NCBI GenBank assembly: GCA_023213395.1
Contig: CM041465.1
Location: 208,637,741 to 208,701,740 of the forward strand
Direction: 5' to 3'
DNA: 64,000 nt
Origin: Cycas panzhihuaensis
Taxonomy: Eukaryota > Cycadophyta
Positions 1-11,307 of this stretch are shown here, piece by piece. Below the pieces are notes generated by a model. It searched no databases. It was not told the origin of the DNA and worked only from the letters and a program-made list of their open reading frames with translations. Made by a program: the position numbers and the translations under genes. The first letter of the stretch is position 1, and each line of letters opens with the position of its first letter.

Positions 1-150
1 TACATCGGAAAACAGTGGCGGGGACAAGACAGCAGCCCATAGAATCCAGGACGCAGTTACAACACTGAGATAGGTGGGTGCATTCGGGGCAGAATAGGAG
101 TATAATTGCAGCACCACTGTGTTGTAGCAGCATGAAAAGGAAGTAATGGA

Positions 151-370
151 ATTGCAGCGGTAAGCAACCAGCAGTGACGGAAGAAGTCGGAATTGCAGCA
201 GTAAGCAACCAGCAGTGACAGAAGAAGTCAGAATTGCAGTAGTAAGCAACTAGCAACAATGGAAGGATTTAGAGTTGTAGTGGCAAGTAACCAGCAGCGA
301 CAGAGTAATTTAAGTCACATTGGCAAGCAACCAGCAGTGACGGAACGATTCAAAGTTGTAACGGTAAGAC
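151..370 (+). repeat. Degenerate 41-bp tandem repeat, about 5.5 copies
   Basis: Units begin near 151, 192, 233, 274, 314 and 355. Each carries a core like TAAGCAACCAGCAGTGAC, with increasing divergence to the right. The period is 41 bp (40 once), not a multiple of three, so it is unlikely to be coding. It lies just upstream of the accessory ORF, where Tat-type elements carry hypervariable tandem repeats. Confidence 0.85.
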
Positions 371-439
371 GACACGGCATTACAACTGACAAGGGAAACA
401 ATTGTAAGGCAGACTAAGTCTAGGGAACGGTTGGAAAAA

Positions 440-1976
440 ATGTCGAGAACACTGCTAATTAGAGAAAATGATGATTTTAGGATTCGCGCAGAATGGCAAA
501 CCATGAGGAAAGAAGATGAACGAAGGAAGTTGATCATTAAGGCAGGATTGCATAAGTTTATAATGGTGGGGACTTTGCCCAATGTAGATAAATTTTTGCA
601 AGTAACAATTCCGTTATTGGCCGAATACTCGGAAATGGTACAAGTTTCAGAAGAAATGATAGCGGCGATTCTTGGACTTAGAAGAAGGTGAAGAAATTAA
701 GAGGGATACTTTGATATCTCGAGAAGAAGCAGCAAGGATAATTGGGGCAGAAAACAAAGATGCCTCTACTTCAGGCATTAGAATAGTAGGCATACAAGCC
801 CCTGAGAAGCGATTTTTAGCACATTTTATGTTTACTAAAATCGTGCTTACTCAAAAGAATACATTCGTGCCAAGTAACTTAAGAACGATGGTTAATCAAG
901 TGGCCCACGAGAAAGTCTTAAATTGGGCAAAATTTGTGAAGGAAAGAATAAAATTAAGTTTGCAAGCAGTTTTGGAATCTAACAAAATTGCTTCTTTTTA
1001 TTATGTAACTATTTTACAGGGATTGCTCACGTTTCAGTGTCCAGAAGTTAGTATGCCTAAGGGAAACAGGGAGCAATCACCGTTAGCTTGTTGGACGGAT
1101 GATAGTGAGAAAGACTGGGAAAAAGAGCAAGGCCAAGTCCAGGAGTGGATACAAAAATTGTATCGAATGAATCAGGTGACAGCGGGAGTGCAGCAACACA
1201 TTACCCGAAAAGGGAAGGAAAAAGTAGAATGGGAGAAAGGAGCCAGTTCTTTAGAGGGAGAAGTAGAGAAAGTTCCCAAAACAGAGTCGGTGGAGGAGGA
1301 AGGAAGGGAAGAAAGATTGGAGAAAGTAGCAATAGTAGAGGATGAGGTGCAAAGGCAAAAAATGAGAAGGTTGGCACAAGAAAGAAGAAAGAAAGAAATT
1401 ATAGAGAAATTGAATAATCATCCACTAGAGGTTGAGTTTAATGTAGATAGGGAAATTCTGGAAGAAGGACTGGATCCAATGGAATGTGATGCCTAGGATG
1501 TGACTAATTGGAGGACGACATTGTTGGCAAAGGTAATCGGGCAGCTGGTTACGGAGTTAGAAAGCAGAGCAAAGCTGCCAAAAGAATCCTTGAAAAGGAT
1601 TCATCAAATTACTGAGGAGAAATTGGACTCCTTAAAAAAATTTATAATGGATTGGGTGGACGACATAAATGAGGTAGGGCCACAAGTGGAGGAGTTCAAG
1701 ATAAGGTTTGACAGGTATATTCCAGCAGACATGCAACAAGTTTATCATCGGCTGGGAGCATGGATTATAAAGACGGATGAAGAATCAAAACGGTGTAAAA
1801 ACTTATGGAGGGAACGTAATGGTTATAGAGATCAATTGGAATTGACAGAGAGAGTAAATAGCGAATTAAATCAAGAAATCGAGCAGCTACACTCTGGGGA
1901 AAAGCCGACATTAGCTCTGCTGGATACAATGCAGGATGTTGCCATGTTATGTGAATATTTGAAGCAAGCAATTTGA
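440..1976 (+). pseudogene. Accessory ORF of element K, distantly related to the one in D
   Basis: The reading frame opens at ATG 440, shifts frame near 672-690, then stays open to 1976 apart from one in-frame TAG at 1494. Joined, it would be about 510 residues. No enzymatic motif is visible. The first part has an AGLHKFI stretch followed by an I-x-GL-type motif. The middle has LNWAKFVKE followed by a hydrophobic stretch. The remainder is charged (E/K/R-rich) and probably coiled coil. The same order of motifs occurs in D at 34797-35862 (AGWKDYI, ITGLPKDGE, MNWSEFLAE), so I infer one accessory family carried downstream of integrase. It may correspond to the 'putative plant transposon protein' type domains found in plant gypsy elements. 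Function is unknown. Confidence 0.55.
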
Positions 1977-2106
1977 GATTACCTCCTCAAATAGCAAGAC
2001 CTGATATGGAGTACATACGTAGGGAAAAGGTAAAGATCATGGAAGCTCAAAGGAGGAATTAAGTAAAATGATAATTAAATTTTTGTGAATGAGTATGTTA
2101 CTTGTT

Positions 2107-2127
2107 CAAAAGAGGTGGCCGGGGAGA
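2107..2127 (+). other. Polypurine tract of element K
   Basis: An AAAAGAGG run followed by GGCCGGGGAGA directly precedes the TG that opens the LTR-like block at 2128. Plus-strand synthesis of an LTR retrotransposon would be primed here. Confidence 0.5.
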
Positions 2128-2682
2128 TGTGTGCGGCCTAACAACCATTTTGAGGTGTAGCTATAATAGCAAGGTCTGCTACTACTACGACTACTACAAC
2201 AAGGTCTACTGCTACTATTGTCGCTCTGATGGCTTTGTTCTTTGCAGTGAGGGTCGTGGTACAACAATGAAGGTCTGTGGCTGCAACAGTGAAGACTGCA
2301 GCTGCAACTGCGAGGACTGTGGCTGCAACTAAGGATTGCCGGGAGTGCAACCAGTGGACCTGAGTGCAACTCGAGTTGACCATGGGCGGCTCAGGTAGAG
2401 ATGGGTAGCAGGCAGATTAGTTAAGATAGGACAAAATTGAAAAAACATTTATGTAACCATGTGTTAACTACATATAAAGAAGTAGAATAGACATGAGGGA
2501 GATATCAATTGTGTGTGTATGCGTTTGGTTGATCTGGCTGGAACCCACACGTTGGGTGGGCTGTCCTCTAGTTGTAATTGCTCAGGCATGCGTCTAGTTG
2601 TGAGAGGACCAGACGCAGTGCCCTTTCTGCCATGAATAAAGTTAGTTATTGTTGTTCTCACCAATTCTGTGTCTCTCTTTCA
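2128..2682 (+). repeat. Putative 3' LTR of element K
   Basis: The block starts TGTGTGCGG after the purine tract and ends CTCTCTTTCA. It contains a TATA-like ACATATAAAG near 2469 and an AATAAA at 2635-2640. The first 200 bp is built of short subrepeats (TACTAC-type, then GACTGCAGCTGCAACTG-type). Cysteine-rich short frames here come from those subrepeats. There is no second copy in the window, so both ends are inferred. Confidence 0.5.
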
Positions 2683-4821
2683 CTATGAATTCTGTATGTT
2701 AGGAAATGTGAAGCGAGGCACACACACTCTTCATTGGAAAATTAATCTAGTGCACCTAAGGCGAATGGACTGTTGTGTGCAACATCCCATGTCCAAAAAG
2801 GAGTTTTGGACACCATTCCTATATTTGGTGTGTGGGTGCACCGCCACAAGAAAAGTGAGCATTGCAAAGGGCAATCGTGCAAGGCACGGTTCTAGGCTAG
2901 GGCTAGTGGCAATGCATATAGGGATGCCTTAATGTGGGTTGTATAATGAAGTGACTTCACTTTATACCTTTTCATGAACTCACCATCTTATGGAAACCAA
3001 ATTAATAACTTTCTAATTATTAATAATATTGTTGATTTTCAAAATATGGAGGCTGAAATTTGTGAAACCAGTTTCTCGCAATAATTTGTCTTTTGATGCC
3101 ACTTGTCATCCTATAAGTTCCAATTGGGCTTTGGGGCTACTAACAAATTTAGACCTCATTCCACAGGCATTTCCAAGAATAAATAAAAGTAGAAAACAAT
3201 ATGCCATTTCACATGGTCTGTTGCATATCTCAATGTAAAGTGCAGAAAAATAACCACCTACACTTTCATTAATATGACTCTAAAGTTTTAGAAAAGCCAT
3301 GGATACAAATTCTTCCATAAATGGTGCAAAAACAACTGTGATGTATGCTTACAAAAATAGGCTAAAACAATGGAGAATAATGACATTTCAACAAAATTTT
3401 CAAAGGTGTTTATATCCATAGAACACAGAATAGTTATACACAAAACCCTTCATACATAGTACAAAACAGCCATGATATCAATTCAGTTTTTAGGCAAAAA
3501 CTACAATGAACAAATGTACTCATAGTGGAGCTTCAACTGTGCTTAGACCTATAAACCATAAGACAATTCTGCATAATGCAGAAATCGCTATGATTCATGT
3601 TCAGCTTTTAAGCTAAACAACCATGAACAAAAAACAACATAACAGAAATTTAGGAGCAATAATACCTACCAACACCCTAACTGCACAACCTACAATTAAG
3701 CACAAAATCCTAGTCATACTTATGTGCAAAATTTTCCAAAATTCAAAGAGCATTCACTTACCTCAATGAATGACATTTTTAGCTGATCGCTATGCTTCTC
3801 AACAGCCCATACATATGCTTAACCATACATCTGTATGATTGCCTCCCAAGAACTTTCGTATGGTCAAAAAAGAGACTTCTTCTTGTTCCGTGCAGTCTGC
3901 CCTGAAGATCAAACTTCTTTTTGTTCAAAATACTATCCTAAAGAAGGGTCTTCGTCATTGCTAGCTTTCTTGTGCATTAATGATACCTTTTCTATAGGAA
4001 GAATTGTGCATTAAATGTTGTAGAACTGACCTAAGTCAGCCCTAGTTCCTTATGTTTTCTTAGCCCTAGTTTTCTTATGTTTTCTAGTAAACTGTCAATG
4101 CACATAACTTTGCCCCTATTTAAAAAAATATAGCTGTATAATATATGAATTTGGGTAGTTTAATCCACACCACTTCATCGAAGAGATGGATTTTGAAAAT
4201 TCCTATTGCAGATCTCACAAACTACCAATTTTCCACCCAAAGTCTTAAAAGTTGGCAACTTCGTTCTGAAACCTCTAGTAACCTTACATGGGCCTTTATT
4301 ATATAAACTTGCATTTATGTCTCATGTGCTTCAAAGATTGGGGTTATAAAGTCTATTTTATTCTAGTGGGGTCCATAGCCCATTGCTTGGACTAGGGCTG
4401 TTACAGTCTGGTTGTGACCAAAGTAAGTGGCACCGCAAGAGCAAAGAAGGTGAGCTCCAAAACACTTGTAATATAATTAAATGAAGATGTTGAAAGACAC
4501 TGCACAAGACACCATTCTCTGAACTCAGAGAGCCATGAACAAGTGAACTTCAGCTTTTTCCATGAGTTGTAACACCAGTTTGGTAGAATACATGTACAAT
4601 TTTATAAATGGTAGCAACTTGTCATAGGATCAAGGATTGGAAGAATAGTTATTTTGAGCTAGAACCCCTGCATGAGCAATTTTAGAGGTGTAGAAATTAT
4701 TTTTAAAGATGTGGAAGTATATATGCAAATTACAAACATTTTGTGTTTTTTATGTTTTAATATCTAAAACAATTTAACAGAGAGAACATTATATCTCACT
4801 TGCTTCATTTGTCTGATGCAG
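2683..4821. other. AT-rich stretch without a recognisable gene
   Basis: Only short chance frames are seen, with no transposon protein motif on either strand. It lies between element K and the DUF1350 exons, so it may hold the promoter or an upstream intron of that gene. Nothing in the sequence proves it. Confidence 0.5.
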
Positions 4822-4929
4822 CATTTGGATTTTCCATTGGCATATGCTTGTAAGGCTTTTCAAGAAGGGTGTCCAATATGGCTCGGACCTTATCATATGC
4901 TTCAATTGCAGATCAGTGCAGTTTATCTC
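4822..4929 (+). other. Candidate exon fragment in a second frame
   Basis: A pyrimidine-rich stretch ending TCTGATGCAG looks like a splice acceptor. The following frame reads through 36 codons with protein-like composition (for example LDFPLAYACKAF, then GCPIWLGPYHML) before TGA at 4930. I do not recognise the family. It overlaps the upstream part of the DUF1350 first exon in another frame, so one of the two readings is wrong over 4878-4929. Confidence 0.25.
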
Positions 4930-5290
4930 TGAAAAATTTTACTGCTTATGAGCACAAGCCTCTTGATTGTCGGTCACTGATCACAAAATTTTCTCCCTCT
5001 AGACCCCACTTTAACAATATGCTACTGATGTCTTCATGGCGACTGAATTCCCTTATTTGCTCCTGGAATAATTGGTCCCTTTTGCAAAACATCAGTGCAC
5101 CTAATACTGTTCCATCAAAGAAAACTATCTTTGCTGCATACAGTGCTGGGGCAGGGATACCTATAAGTAGCAATTACAATAGAATAGGACAGTGTTTGGT
5201 GATTCCACCACCAAATCAAAGAAAGCCTCGCGGTATCATCAAATTCTTAGGAGGAGCCTTTATTGGAGCAATCCCTGAACTAACTTACAG
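4878..5290 (+). CDS. DUF1350-family protein, exon 1 (partial gene)
   Basis: From ATG 4878 the frame runs to a strong donor (TTACAG|GTAAAG). The last about 40 residues match the start of the plant/cyanobacterial DUF1350 domain: an RIGQCLVIPPP lead-in, then a GGAFIGAIPELTY strand. DUF1350 proteins of plants are nuclear-encoded, mostly plastid-predicted, alpha/beta-hydrolase-like proteins without an assigned reaction. The upstream part is Ser/Asn/Leu-rich with few acidic residues, which would suit a transit peptide, but the start codon is uncertain; only about 5165-5290 is firmly supported. Confidence 0.6.
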
Positions 5291-5470
5291 GTAAAGACCA
5301 TTAGAATTGGATCTGAAAAACTTATTGCTATTGCAGCAGCTTGTTTATAGAAATCTGTTAAGAGAGCCTTGCTTCCAAGATCTTCATCCATTTTATGAAG
5401 TCAGTGATAAATTTGATCCTATGAATTCTCTTGATGCTCTGACGGTGCTGTTCTGAATGTTCTATTCCAG

Positions 5471-5674
5471 CCTTTTTTTGGATCTTTTAGCCAAGGAAGG
5501 ATTTCTCATTGTTGCAGTGCCTTACAATGTAACCTTTGAGCATGCACAAGCAGCAAAAGAAGTATATGATAAGTTCAATGGTTGCATGGATATTCTCTTG
5601 TCTTCAGGGTTGACATCTGCTAATTTAACACCACATGATATTCTGGAGCTGCCAGTTTATTGTGTTGGACACAG
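5471..5674 (+). CDS. DUF1350-family protein, exon 2
   Basis: This exon begins after the acceptor TCTATTCCAG and ends ACACAG|GTATGC. It is 204 bp, phase 2 at both ends, separated from exon 1 by a 180-bp intron. Spliced, Y-S joins the exons. It encodes LFLDLLAKEGFLIVAVPYN and TFEHAQAAKEVYDKF, both typical of DUF1350, and ends at VYCVGH, immediately before the expected Ser of the hydrolase-like G-H-S-x-G elbow. The C-terminal half is missing from the window. The gene may continue beyond a retrotransposon-filled intron or be a truncated relic. Confidence 0.75.
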
Positions 5675-6771
5675 GTATGCTATTTTCGGAATTTGTATGA
5701 TTTTTGATCTCTCTGCTGCAAATCAACTATCCTTCACAAACTTCAGGGGTAGCAATCTACTTCTCTCTCACAAAGGCATGTGTATTTGAGTGCTTACATA
5801 CACACACACACATGGACATGTTCTATACACTCCCAAACCGATTGTGTGCAATCTTCGATCAACCATAAATGTATTGTTTTCCTTATTTGCAGCCCTAAAA
5901 CAATATAAATGTCTCAATCTGTTTTGTAGATCAACAATTTGGCTCTTTAAGTGAGTATTGGCATGTCGTGGGTTGGTTTTCTCCATTGCAATTTAACACG
6001 GTGACCACTTTGCCATACATGCCTTCAAAGTGTAGACTCAATTACTGAAATATTGAAACGGACTGAAGCATTCAAACAGCACGTGCACAATCAAAGAATG
6101 ACACATAATCATTCCATGACATAAACCAACATACTCCGTCTATAGCATCAGCACAAAATCAGTACATTCATTGGTAAGTTAGAATTACTCATCTTGTATA
6201 TAATCCAGCTGTGGCTGTCTGATCCAACACTGCTGCACCCATATTTGTGTTTTCATGCAGGGTTCAATTTGGCAGAAACACACCTCCCTACCTATGCATG
6301 CACGCTGAAAACAGAATTGGCATATGACTATAAGGAAAAACAATAATGCTCAAATGTAATATGGAATATGACTCAGACAAGTCCCAGCCAAAGGTACTTT
6401 ATTGTTATGATAAGACTACAACACAGAACTACTGCCCTATAGACAGATGAAGTTCTCTTTATGGAGTCATTGTAATAGATGAGTCGAAACTTCATGGCAT
6501 ACTCAATGAATGGAAACCAAAGAAAGAGAAACACCTTCTGCTTTGCATGTGGGTAGCATTCACTGCAATGACAAAAAACAGTGACCAAGGACTTGAAAAT
6601 TATTTTTATCTGTCATTGGGGCCCCACCATTTAAATATGGTGGAAAACACTTTGTTTTTCTATTTTTTTTTACTGCATGGTCAATGATGATGACATTTTC
6701 TATACTTATCATAACTTTTTTCCCAATTGTTTTTATTCCACCTTTAGGTACAATATAAAGAACATTATGTA
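5675..6771 (+). other. Presumed start of intron 2 of the DUF1350 gene
   Basis: The stretch begins with a good donor (GTATGC). No exon continuing the family is visible; the nearest acceptor (5746) would give Arg instead of Ser and then a stop. A CA-dinucleotide tract lies near 5799. It ends at the ATGTA duplicated by insertion of element E, so the original intron would resume at 51762. Confidence 0.4.
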
Positions 6772-7203
6772 TGTGAGAATTCAAACATGCTCAGACTTGC
6801 CCTAATGCCATGTGAATCCTTGCTAGATCTTTTCATCATTTACATAGAAAAAAACAAGACATCATATAGGAGAACAAGCACACGAAAGACACAAGTTTAC
6901 GTGGAAAAATCCTTTTGGGAAAAAATCCACACAATATTGACAATTTATTAAAGATGGCAATGTTACATCACTGAATGGTTTGAAAACCAATTCGATGATT
7001 TACCAACCCTACCTAGGATCTCTTTTATGGGACTCCAAAGGGTACATCTAGCCAAGAGCTGCAACTGTTCAAATAGGGTCGAGACTCTTCTGAAAGGTTG
7101 CATCTCCTGAATAACATCGCTTCGTTTTGCCACATTCACCACTCACCACCACATGAAGCATTAATAGCTACCATGTGTTAACCTTTAACGATGTTCGCTA
7201 ACA
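6772..7203 (-). repeat. 3' LTR of element E, with adjacent PPT
   Basis: It matches 51329-51756 along its length, including a TTTACGTGGAAAAATCC stretch and CCTACCTAGGATC. On the minus strand the sequence before it reads ATTAAGGGGGTT (7204-7215), a polypurine tract. This locates the 3' end of a minus-strand copia element. Confidence 0.85.
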
Positions 7204-7311
7204 AACCCCCTTAATGCGAATGCGGGATTCGGGACTCAGTATATAGGTGCAGATCAACTTGGTGTTGCAAACTACTAACCTTCAAGGATAGCGAGAGTTG
7301 GCTTTGCAAAT

Positions 7312-7680
7312 TCATTCCCCCTCAAGGGTAATCTCGCGTAGGCCTAATCCAATTTTTCTGAAATGATCTTTAATAAGCGGCTTTGTAAATATGTTTGCGA
7401 GTTTATCACTTGGACAATATTCCACATTCAACTTCTCCACTTTGATCATCTCTTGAATATAATTGTGTTGTATCTCGATGTGTTTGGTTTGAGCATGAAA
7501 CTTAGGATTCTTCAATAATGGAATAGTACTTTGATTATCAGTGAAGATAGTCATTGTGTTGATTTGAATATCAAGAACATCTAACATTTATTTTCAACCA
7601 AACAACTTCACGAGCACCCATGGAGAGTCCTTGGTACTCCACCTCAGTAGAAGATAATGCAACAGTTTGTTGTTTGTTCA
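7312..7680 (-). pseudogene. pol: Element E RNase H (pol C-terminus)
   Basis: The minus strand encodes the copia RNase H end: ALSSTEVEYQGLS, DNQSTIPLLKNPKFHAQTKH, then FTKPL near the C-terminus. Frames change within it. Directly upstream in coding sense, the sequence jumps from the FVEEGDEKFVCHLNK part of RT to QQTVALSSTE, so about 1 kb carrying the RT active site has been lost. Confidence 0.8.
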
Positions 7681-8536
7681 AATGGCACACAAACTTCTCA
7701 TCTCCTTCCTCAACGAAGCCAAGAGTTGTACCATGTAAAACTCCTTATTCAATTCTCCATAAAGGAATGAAGGCTTCACATCCATATGATGTGTCTTCCA
7801 CCTAAATTAGGTTGCAGTCGAAAGGATCATCCTAATCATAGTCATCTTCAAGATAGATGCAAATGTCTCACCGTAATCTATCCCTTCTTTCTGTTTGAAA
7901 CCTTAGACAAGAAATAAGGCCTTAAACTTTTCCACCTTGCCATCAGAGTAGAACTTCGTTTTGTAGAGCCACTTACATTTGACCAAGTTTTTCCCTAGAG
8001 CTAATGGAACTAATTCCCATGTTCTATTCTTGATTGGAGAACTATACTCCTCCATTCTAGTCTGCCATTGAGGATTCTTCTCTATCTCAACAAAAGAATC
8101 AAGATCATGGGAGTGAATGGTGTTAACCATAAGAGCATGACTAGCGTATTGACTTCTAGTTCTTCGATTATTTGATGGGTCTATAGTCACGTTAGATGCT
8201 TCAATCGTCTTCCTTGCCCATAATGACCTAGAGGGTTCTAGTGTCTCTACGACCTCCTCCTATGATTGATGTTCCACGACATCTCCATTGATTTGCCTAG
8301 CCTCAGTTTGATCCTCAAACTCGGTGTCTAGCCATGAATGATTTGGTAGTAATAGCAGATGAGGAACTTTTTCAAATGCGGTGATTGCAGCATGATATGT
8401 TAGCGACTTATTAAACCGAACATCTGACTAACTTGAAGCTTTTTCAATTTTGGATCCCATAGTCAATACCCCTTGTTCTGAGCACAATACCCCACAAAGA
8501 TGTACTTCTAACTCTTGCGATCCTTTTTCTTGCATT
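7681..8536 (-). pseudogene. pol: Element E reverse transcriptase N-terminus and preceding linker
   Basis: The minus strand reads a copia RT start (TRMEEYSSPIKNRTWELVPL, then KCKWLYKTKF, GFKQKEGIDYGETFA and HMDVKPSFL). Several stops and frame changes are present. It ends where the TATTG target duplication of element C begins; the integrase C-terminal end (IFVGYCAQNKGY) lies at about 8460-8536 and continues from 37279 upward. Confidence 0.75.
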
Positions 8537-8541
8537 TATTG

Positions 8542-8880
8542 TGTTTCACTACTTGCAACTCCATTAGTTAATTGTAACAGTTAGTCATTAATTAGAATTA
8601 AGAACTAGTTAGGTATTTGAATAATTAGTAGGAAGGGTAGGAAATATTTGAATGGTTTTATCTCTACTTATATAAATTCTCTCCTTTCTTGTAATTGAAC
8701 ATCATATGTTTTGCAAATTAACTGAATCACCTCATTGAGGAATTTGTTCAATGGTCTTTTTCTATGTTTATGATCTTTCTATTACCAGCCAACATTTTCT
8801 CACATCTAAGAGTTCCTTGATTTGAAGCTAAGAGCAAAGGAGGTAGTAGATGTGAGGTCTACTACAAGTAGTATCAAAGA
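8542..8880 (+). repeat. 5' LTR of element C and primer-binding site
   Basis: The LTR is 8542-8866. TAGTATCAAAGA at 8869-8880 resembles the initiator-Met primer site TGGTATCAGAGC with a few changes. The 3' copy is at 36945. Confidence 0.85.
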
Positions 8881-9829
8881 TTTGAATGATCCTTGGCCTC
8901 ATAGAAAATGTTGGGAAGCCTCTTCTATCAAGATTCCAACTTTGTGTTCTCCATTTAGTCCTTGTTTTTCACTTAGACAATTGCCTTCAAGCATTGGCCT
9001 ACCTACCTTCTACATTTATTCCTCTGATGTTTGTCTACCTTATGCATTGTTCTTTCAACTTACTACATCGTCGTATCATTTCTTTGATTATTTTTATGTC
9101 TCCCCATTAGTCTTTCTAGCATCTCTCCATCAACATTCTCACAACCTCATCCTTTACAAGTCAACACTCATTTGCTAGTGTTTCCTTACAATAACCATTA
9201 AATTCAATTGCTTGTTCATTGTTGTGTCCACAACCATACCTATTATCTCTGTGATTCGTTCTGTAGGTCTACCATTCTTGTTGTCATATTCTTATGGCCA
9301 AATAATTGCAATTTCTTCATTATTATCTTTGCATTTTGCAACCCATCCCATTACCTTATTATTCGTTCATATGTAGACAGCATCAATGATTGCCCTCCAT
9401 TGGCATTAGTCTAATCTCACCAAAAATTACTTGCTAGTTTGGTCACTGCTAATCTTGTAGTCATAGTTGTCGCCCATTGATATAAATCTTATTATGACCT
9501 TAAAACCTATGGTTTCAATTCATATTAATATCAAAATATTTTGTTTAGAATATTCCTTCAATACAATCTCAAAAGCCTGAAATGTGGCTCAAACACCTTT
9601 TTCCATCGAAACTACACAGCTATTTCCTATACTATTTTAAACTCACCACCCTATTGTGGCTTCCTATCCTTGTTCTTCTAGTAAATCCCTCTTTGAGCTC
9701 ATCATCACATATAACATTTTTTGGTTGGTTCAAGTTGCCTAAATATCACATTTTGAACATCATTGAACTTTGGAGCTTCGATCAGGCATTGCAAAGGCTA
9801 CCACCGTCGACTACTCAAAATGAGCTAAA
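8881..9829 (+). other. Leader of element C
   Basis: This pyrimidine-rich stretch lies between the primer site and the gag start. Small frames are present, but none resembles a known protein. Confidence 0.5.
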
Positions 9830-10700
9830 ATGGCCAACAAAGATGATGCCAAGAAGGATATATCTACTAGTCTTAATGCCATTGAACAATGGATGAAGTA
9901 GACAAATGATAGTATCCACAAGCTCATGACCAATCAACCAAAACTAAAGTAGGAATCATCTACCTCCCAGGACAATCAGAGCAATGCCAACAATTAGGCA
10001 ATGATTCAATATAAAAAGCAACTAACTATTCCCAATTTCAACATCAAAGGTACGGTTGACTTTGATGAATGGACTTCTAAACTTGAAGTTGCATTTGAAG
10101 ACAATAAAATTAATGCTCCAGGCAAAAAAGTTCATTTTGCTTTCAACCATATGGAAGGGAACTTGTATATATGGGCACAAAAATGGTTTTCTAATCGTGG
10201 ATTTATCCGATGATTTCATTGATGTTGTTTACACTCACATTGAAGGACCTACTTCACTCCTTATAAGGTCCAATTGTCTCACTATTTTGAATGAGATTCT
10301 TTAGTCGAGGAATTCATGGAGCACTTTGAGAAATTGCAACTAAAGACCACTCTATTTGACGAGGAATTCTACGAGGCTAATCTTTGCCCTGGCATTGATA
10401 TTGAGGTAAAGATGTTTTAACCTAAATCATTAGAGAAAGCTATAGTCATGGCTAGACAAGCTGAGATTAAAGAACAAACACAAAATTTTCATTACATTCC
10501 TCCTAGTTGTTGTCTTGGATTTAATAATAAGCCAATAGTGGCTTGTTCGGTGGATGCTAATAAGCCAATACTGAGTGAAAATTGTAGACAATGCAGTTAC
10601 GGGCCATCTCAATCCTGCCTAAAGAGAAATCCACTTTATGTAGTTGAAGTTGATATGACCAAAGATGAACCTGATTATGGAGGAACAACCCCTTTCTGAG
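9830..10700 (+). pseudogene. gag: Element C gag
   Basis: ATG 9830 starts MANKDDAKKD, followed by in-frame stops. The capsid part is readable at 10001-10213: IPNFNIKGTVDFDEWTSKLE, then an FNHMEGNLYIWAQKWF stretch typical of retrotransposon gag. No proper CCHC knuckle remains; a Cys-rich stretch near 10590 may be its relic. Confidence 0.65.
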
Positions 10701-10769
10701 GAATAGCCACCACTTGAAAGTGGAAAACCTTTTATCTCCTTAGAAACTATTTTAGGGATACAACAACCC

Positions 10770-11302
10770 AACACCATTAAGTTACAACGATTCCTTTGCA
10801 AACAAAAGGTCGTTGTCCTCATTGACCTGGGCAGCACACACAACTTCATAGGCATCAAGTTGACCATTTGTTTGGGCATATTTATCGATAACTCCAAAAC
10901 CTTTTACATTACAGTACTAGATGAATGACAAAGCAGTTATGATGGGGAATTTGCTAATCAGGAACTCTAGATCAACACCCTCACCTTTTGTATTGGCTAT
11001 TATGCTTTTCTGACTAGAACTCTAAATTTCATGCTAGGGGTGAAATGGCTTAAGAAGCTAGGAATTTATGCATTAAACCACGATTAGAACTTCATTTTTT
11101 CCCATTGGAATAGAAAATTACATTAGTTCTTTCAATTCGCAACACCTATTTCTAAAGTCATAGCTGCAACAAAGATGGATAAACTGCTCAATAAAGGGCA
11201 TGCAGGATCCATCGCCCATCTTTTTTCTATGGAAGCACACATATCAAAGGAACACCTTCACCCAGACCAGACTCGTGACCTCCAAAACCTTCTACAACAA
11301 TG
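10770..11302 (+). pseudogene. pol: Element C protease and pre-RT
   Basis: VVVLIDLGSTHNFIGIKL (near 10810) is the retropepsin site of plant gypsy elements, with DLG in place of DSG. LGVKWLKKLGIYAL follows near 11035. The last part (HPDQTRDLQNLLQQCS) is the pre-RT linker, which resumes after element B at 23594. Confidence 0.75.
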
Positions 11303-11307
11303 TAGCA

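Larger units (their letters stand above)
1..2682 (+). mobile_element. Element K: 3' end of a Ty3/gypsy-like (Tat-type) LTR retrotransposon
   Basis: The order seen is a short tandem array, a long degenerate sense-strand ORF, a purine-rich tract and an LTR-like block ending in CA. This is the layout of the 3' end of element D further along the window. No gag, reverse transcriptase or integrase is present, so the 5' part lies outside the window. Assignment to a Tat-type gypsy element is inferred from the layout and from ORF resemblance to D; the single LTR cannot be confirmed by a partner copy. Confidence 0.5.

Noticed and set aside
2102-2332. Cysteine-rich small protein frame
   Set aside because: It is produced by trinucleotide-like subrepeats inside the putative LTR of K; no start context or family resemblance.
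5747-5789. Third DUF1350 exon after the acceptor at 5746
   Set aside because: It would complete the split codon as Arg rather than the expected Ser of G-H-S, and reaches a stop after 13 codons.
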